In this document: in pieces, positions 14,662 to 17,090 of the stretch
Numbering within the stretch: position 1 is the first letter of the stretch
How the letters are laid out: every line of letters starts with the position of its first letter
Assembly: GCA_016210395.1 (NCBI GenBank)
Contig: JACQUI010000077.1
Location: forward strand, 1 to 17,090
Direction of reading: 5' to 3'
From: Chloroflexota bacterium
GTDB lineage: Bacteria; Chloroflexota; Dehalococcoidia; Lucifugimonadales; JACPCL1
DNA: 17,090 bases
Made by a program: the position numbers and the translations under genes
The notes under the pieces: generated by a model
Databases searched by the model: none
What the model saw: the letters and a program-made list of their open reading frames with translations, nothing else
Told to the model about the DNA's origin: nothing

Positions 14662-15582
14662 ATGAAGACGCGCATCTACTTCATGCTGGTGCGGCGGGTG
14701 CCGCCGGAGCCTTCAGCCGTGCTCATGGAGGTCTTTAGCATCCTGGGGCGCAGCGGGTACGAAGTGGAGGCCGGCATAGCCGAAGAGGCTGTGCTCCGGC
14801 CGGACCATCTCACCCCAGCCCACGACCTGTACGTGCTGAAATCCCATACGGAGCTCTCCCTCAGCCTCGCCGGGATACTCCACAGCCAGGAGGCCCGCCT
14901 CCTGAACCCGTACCCTTCGTGCCTCGTCACGCAAAACAAGATCGTTACGTCGTGGCGCCTTCGCCAGGAGGGAGTGCCTACGCCATCCACGTGGGTCACA
15001 GGCGATTTCGCCCTGCTCCGGTCTACGCTCGTCCGGGAAACGCCGCTGATCATCAAGCCGTACCTCGGACACAGGGGCGAGGGCATAACAATCGTGCGCC
15101 AGCCGCACGAGCTTGCATCGCTCCCGCCGCCGGAGAGGCCTGTGGTTGTCCAGGAGTTCGTGCCTGGAAGTGGCGAAGACCTGAAGGTCTATGTAGCCGG
15201 CGACCAGGTCTACGCCGTGCGAAAGCCTTTCTCTGCCACCAGCTTTACCCAGCCGGGACAACCCTGCCGGGTTGACCCTGAGGTCCGCGACATTGCGCTG
15301 CGGTGCGGGAGGGCTCTGGGGTTGGGCCTGTACGGCCTGGACATCATAGAAAGCCCTGCGGGGCCTGTAGTGGTTGACGTCAACTTCTTCCCGGGCTACA
15401 AGGGAATCCCCAACATCGCGCCGGTCATTGCGGACTACATAGAATCGTATGCCAGGGGTCACTGCAGCCTGTACCCGCCCAGCCCTGCGGTGCAGTCGGC
15501 GCGGACCGGCGGACCAGCCTTTCCAGACTATGCCTTCAGGCCCCGCGCCGGCGGGACGCGCGCCGGCGCGGCTGTGACGTGA
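14662..15582 (+). CDS. ATP-grasp enzyme 3, ITPK/RimK-like (306 aa)
   Basis: All ATP-grasp landmarks look intact: Lys132 in IIKP, the loop GHRGEG (136-141), VVVQEFVPGSGEDLKVYV with Lys175, Arg187 in AVRKP, Asp227 in YGLD, and VVVDVNFFPGYKGIP with Asp239 and Asn241. QEFV...KVYV followed by VRK and D-x-N-x-FPGYKG is reminiscent of inositol 1,3,4-trisphosphate 5/6-kinases, but bacterial ligases share parts of it. About 40 low-complexity residues rich in Pro, Gly and Arg form the C-terminal tail. AGGGA lies upstream of ATG 14662, 32 bases after the MtlD-like stop. It is a close paralogue of ATP-grasp protein 2. Confidence 0.88.
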   Translation: MKTRIYFMLVRRVPPEPSAVLMEVFSILGRSGYEVEAGIAEEAVLRPDHLTPAHDLYVLKSHTELSLSLAGILHSQEARLLNPYPSCLVTQNKIVTSWRLRQEGVPTPSTWVTGDFALLRSTLVRETPLIIKPYLGHRGEGITIVRQPHELASLPPPERPVVVQEFVPGSGEDLKVYVAGDQVYAVRKPFSATSFTQPGQPCRVDPEVRDIALRCGRALGLGLYGLDIIESPAGPVVVDVNFFPGYKGIPNIAPVIADYIESYARGHCSLYPPSPAVQSARTGGPAFPDYAFRPRAGGTRAGAAVT

Positions 15583-15700
15583 GGCGCGTACGCCCAGACC
15601 TCCTGGGCGGAGAGGAGCCGTTTGCCCTTTGGGAAGCGAGGGGGGACTGCCTGAAGGGCTAGGGGCAAACGGCTCCCGCGCCTCAGTAGCGCGCAGGAGG
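15580..15700 (+). promoter_or_regulatory. Branched RNA-like structure before the winged-helix gene
   Basis: Three nested pairings can form together. The outer stem is TGAGGCGCG (15580-15588) with CGCGCCTCA (15677-15685), 9 pairs. Inside it are hairpin CGCCCAG-ACCTC-CTGGGCG (15591-15609) and a long stem GGAGCCGTTTGCCC (15614-15627) with GGGCAAACGGCTCC (15663-15676), 14 pairs. An alternative pairing also exists: CCTCCTG (15599-15605) is complementary to CAGGAGG (15694-15700), the Shine-Dalgarno of the winged-helix gene. The region could end the upstream operon, control the next gene, or both. No T run follows. Confidence 0.5.
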
Positions 15701-15708
15701 CGGAGAAC

Positions 15709-16017
15709 ATGAGCAAGAGATCGCGCGAGCAGGTCATGGCGGATATTCTCCGTAGTGACGGCCCTCTAACCCACATCATGCGCCAGTGCCATCTGGAGCA
15801 CGCCCGCGCCCGGCGGTACGTGGACTTCTTAAGCCAGGCTGGACTGCTGGCGTGCTCTCATGGGCAAGGGCAGCGCAAGACCTGGTATCACGCTTCCCCA
15901 AAGGGGCAAGAAGCGCTCAGCCTCCTCAACGAGATCCTGGAGTTTCTCAGGGAAGACAATCCAGGACCGGACTGCTTGCTCCCCCGGCCACTCCAGGCCG
16001 AACCACCCGCCGGCTGA
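15709..16017 (+). CDS. Small winged-helix DNA-binding protein, HTH_45-like (102 aa)
   Basis: The sequence SKRSREQVMADILRSDGPLT, a recognition helix around LEHARARRYVDFLSQAGLL and the wing WYHASPKGQEAL match the small winged-helix family with the usual pattern R(S/T)xxxIxxxIL...YLxxLxxxGLL...Y..T.KG. Such proteins are common in archaea and Chloroflexota and are thought to be transcription regulators. The last 20 residues are a Pro-rich tail. CAGGAGG lies 8 bases before ATG 15709. Its position directly after the ATP-grasp/MtlD-like genes suggests it may regulate them. A structured region of about 120 bases separates it from the third ATP-grasp gene. Confidence 0.8.
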   Translation: MSKRSREQVMADILRSDGPLTHIMRQCHLEHARARRYVDFLSQAGLLACSHGQGQRKTWYHASPKGQEALSLLNEILEFLREDNPGPDCLLPRPLQAEPPAG

Positions 16018-16908
16018 TGCCATCCCAACGGCAAAGCACCGCAGGTCTTACCTCACGCGATCACCCTTCTTCGCTATCCCCAATCCTAAGAGCCTGTGAG
16101 CAAATGGCCGTGCCGCGAGGGTCGCGAGCCGTGTTGTCATTCTGCCGAAGCCCTGAGCGCAGCGAACGGCGCGGTGGTCAAACGACCTTTGCTCCCAGTT
16201 GCGTTCCGCCTCGCCAAGCATCCCCAACGACGCATGGCCCAACCGCCGGGCCGCGGCAGCCCCCAGTCGCTGGCTGAACCAACACTTCACAGGCTCTGAG
16301 TTCGTAGGGACGGCCGGCATCGGGAGTCGGGCCGGTCTCCTGGCAACGGCGTATTGCGTGGCGCGCCCGGTCCGTAGGGGTGGGTTGAAACCCGCCCCTA
16401 CCTTCGTTCATGCCGGCTTTCGTCGCGCCATGCGCATCAGCAGGGCTAGTGGGACAGACTCCGGCAGCGCCTCCACGTACCGAAAGACCCTCCGGCTCCT
16501 CTGCGTGACCTAGAACTGTAGTCTAGTAACTTGTAACAGAACACCCCGATTATTAGTTATATTGTATGTCAAGCGTGCCATTAAGCATGGAAAGGCCCCG
16601 CCCAAGCCCAGAGATTGCGGGATGGCTCCTTGAGAAACTGTCTGATCGGCGATTTGCAGTGCCCGGTCTGGAGACGGCGTCAGGAGGTGGCGCAGGCGAA
16701 GTAGACAAAAATAGGTCCCGCTTCTGTAGGAAAACCACCCCGGGCGATACGCGATGTCCGGCGGTGCGCTCTTCTTTCTAAGCTCTGACTTGGAGCTAGG
16801 CTTCCTGCCCGCAGAGGCCGGCCTTCCAGGCAGAGTCTTATTCAATAAGCTTGCCCAGACGCCCAAAACGCCTATTCAGACGGTTAGCTTGGCAGGGGGG
16901 GGTGGGGA
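16018..16908. other. Long intergenic stretch, no gene seen
   Basis: About 890 bases hold no convincing coding region on either strand; the open frames lack ribosome sites and look like translated noise. The section 16120-16200 (GTCATTCTGCCGAAGCCCTGAGCGCAGCGAA-type sequence) resembles dispersed repeat remnants seen in many environmental bacterial genomes. A palindromic element lies at 16374-16401. An AT-rich patch (16530-16565) and a palindrome CTTATT-C-AATAAG (16837-16849) may be regulatory for the gene at 16909, but neither gives a good promoter. Confidence 0.5.
16374..16401. repeat. Palindromic repeat element, GTAGGGG...CCCCTAC type
   Basis: GTAGGGGTGGGTT and AACCCGCCCCTAC form a 13-pair inverted repeat with one G-T pair around two central bases. 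From memory, this GTAGGGGCGGGTTT...AAACCCGCCCCTAC palindrome is a dispersed repeat in Dehalococcoidia-type genomes. It probably marks a former repeat-expansion site rather than a terminator, since no gene end lies next to it. Confidence 0.6.
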
Positions 16909-17090
16909 ATGACGCAAGAAACTGGAGTGGGAGGGAAGACGCCTGGGACAGGGGCGAAGTTGCTTGGGTCACTACTGTCGCATGAAAAAGACATGGACCA
17001 GCTAGGGGGATTGCTGGAGGGAGTACCCGAGGCTGCGTACTACTTGGACCACCAGTGGCAGCTCCGCTACGCCAACCGTATAGGCAAGGA
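16909..17090 (+). CDS. PAS-domain signalling protein, N-terminal fragment cut by window end
   Basis: ATG 16909 opens a frame that runs to the last base (60 codons and two bases). After about 35 polar residues it reads LLEGVPEAAYYLDHQWQLRY followed by ANRIGK. This is the characteristic start of a PAS domain (LL..vPda.yvlD..w.i.y.N..a). PAS domains sense ligands, redox state or light and usually precede a histidine kinase, a GGDEF domain or another output module, which lies outside the window. GGGGTGGGGA just upstream can act as a ribosome site. Nothing else of the protein is visible. Confidence 0.8.
   Translation, partial: MTQETGVGGKTPGTGAKLLGSLLSHEKDMDQLGGLLEGVPEAAYYLDHQWQLRYANRIGK

Noticed and set aside
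16566..16781. 71-codon frame in the long gene-free stretch
   Set aside because: It follows an AT-rich patch that could be a promoter, but it lacks a ribosome site and its product has no protein-like pattern.
1..17090. CRISPR array, tRNA or rRNA genes, transposase or integrase
   Set aside because: I saw no regularly spaced repeats, no tRNA-like cloverleaf or T-loop sequence, no rRNA signature and no recombinase motif.

Overview
The window is GC-rich with densely packed bacterial genes. A small zinc-ribbon protein beginning MFWFKSCPRC, a winged-helix protein of the HTH_45 type and a GTAGGGG...CCCCTAC palindromic repeat suggest a Chloroflexota genome, perhaps related to Dehalococcoidia. This is recognition from memory; no rRNA or tRNA gene is present to confirm it.

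Layout. 335-1671 (+) encodes a radical SAM protein with a C-terminal helix-hairpin-helix, of the putative DNA modification/repair family, interrupted by an apparent one-base loss near 1259-1261. It converges on a large minus-strand gene (1690-4095) for a membrane-anchored protein built from two different sets of internal repeats. A short single-span membrane protein follows (4270-4659, +). Next come two MFS transporters on opposite strands (4643-5896, - and 6249-7565, +) with a 59-residue gene behind a very strong Shine-Dalgarno between them (5978-6157). A patatin-like hydrolase (7719-8687, -) and a zinc-ribbon protein (9113-9349, -) follow. Then comes a tandem duplication of about 0.7 kb: two secreted paralogues (9744-10142 and 10441-10854, -), each with its own downstream hairpin, a matching upstream block and a matching three-codon leader ORF.

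The most interesting part is the plus-strand cluster 11380-16017. It holds two tandem ATP-grasp enzymes, a mannitol-dehydrogenase-family oxidoreductase, a third ATP-grasp enzyme, a region that can fold into a branched RNA, and a small winged-helix protein. Gaps between the first four genes are only 12, 4 and 32 nt, so they are probably one operon. The ATP-grasp sequences carry a D/E-x-N-x-FPGYKG-like C-terminal motif that recalls inositol-phosphate kinases (ITPK) as well as RimK-type ligases. A coherent but unproven reading is a pathway that phosphorylates or ligates a polyol-type metabolite and oxidises or reduces it with the MtlD-like enzyme. The middle ATP-grasp protein has Ser where the metal-binding Asn is expected and may be altered or non-catalytic. 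I do not recognise this combination as a described system.

About 890 bases (16018-16908) hold no convincing gene, only a palindromic repeat and other repeat-like remnants. The window ends inside the N-terminus of a PAS-domain protein (16909 onward).
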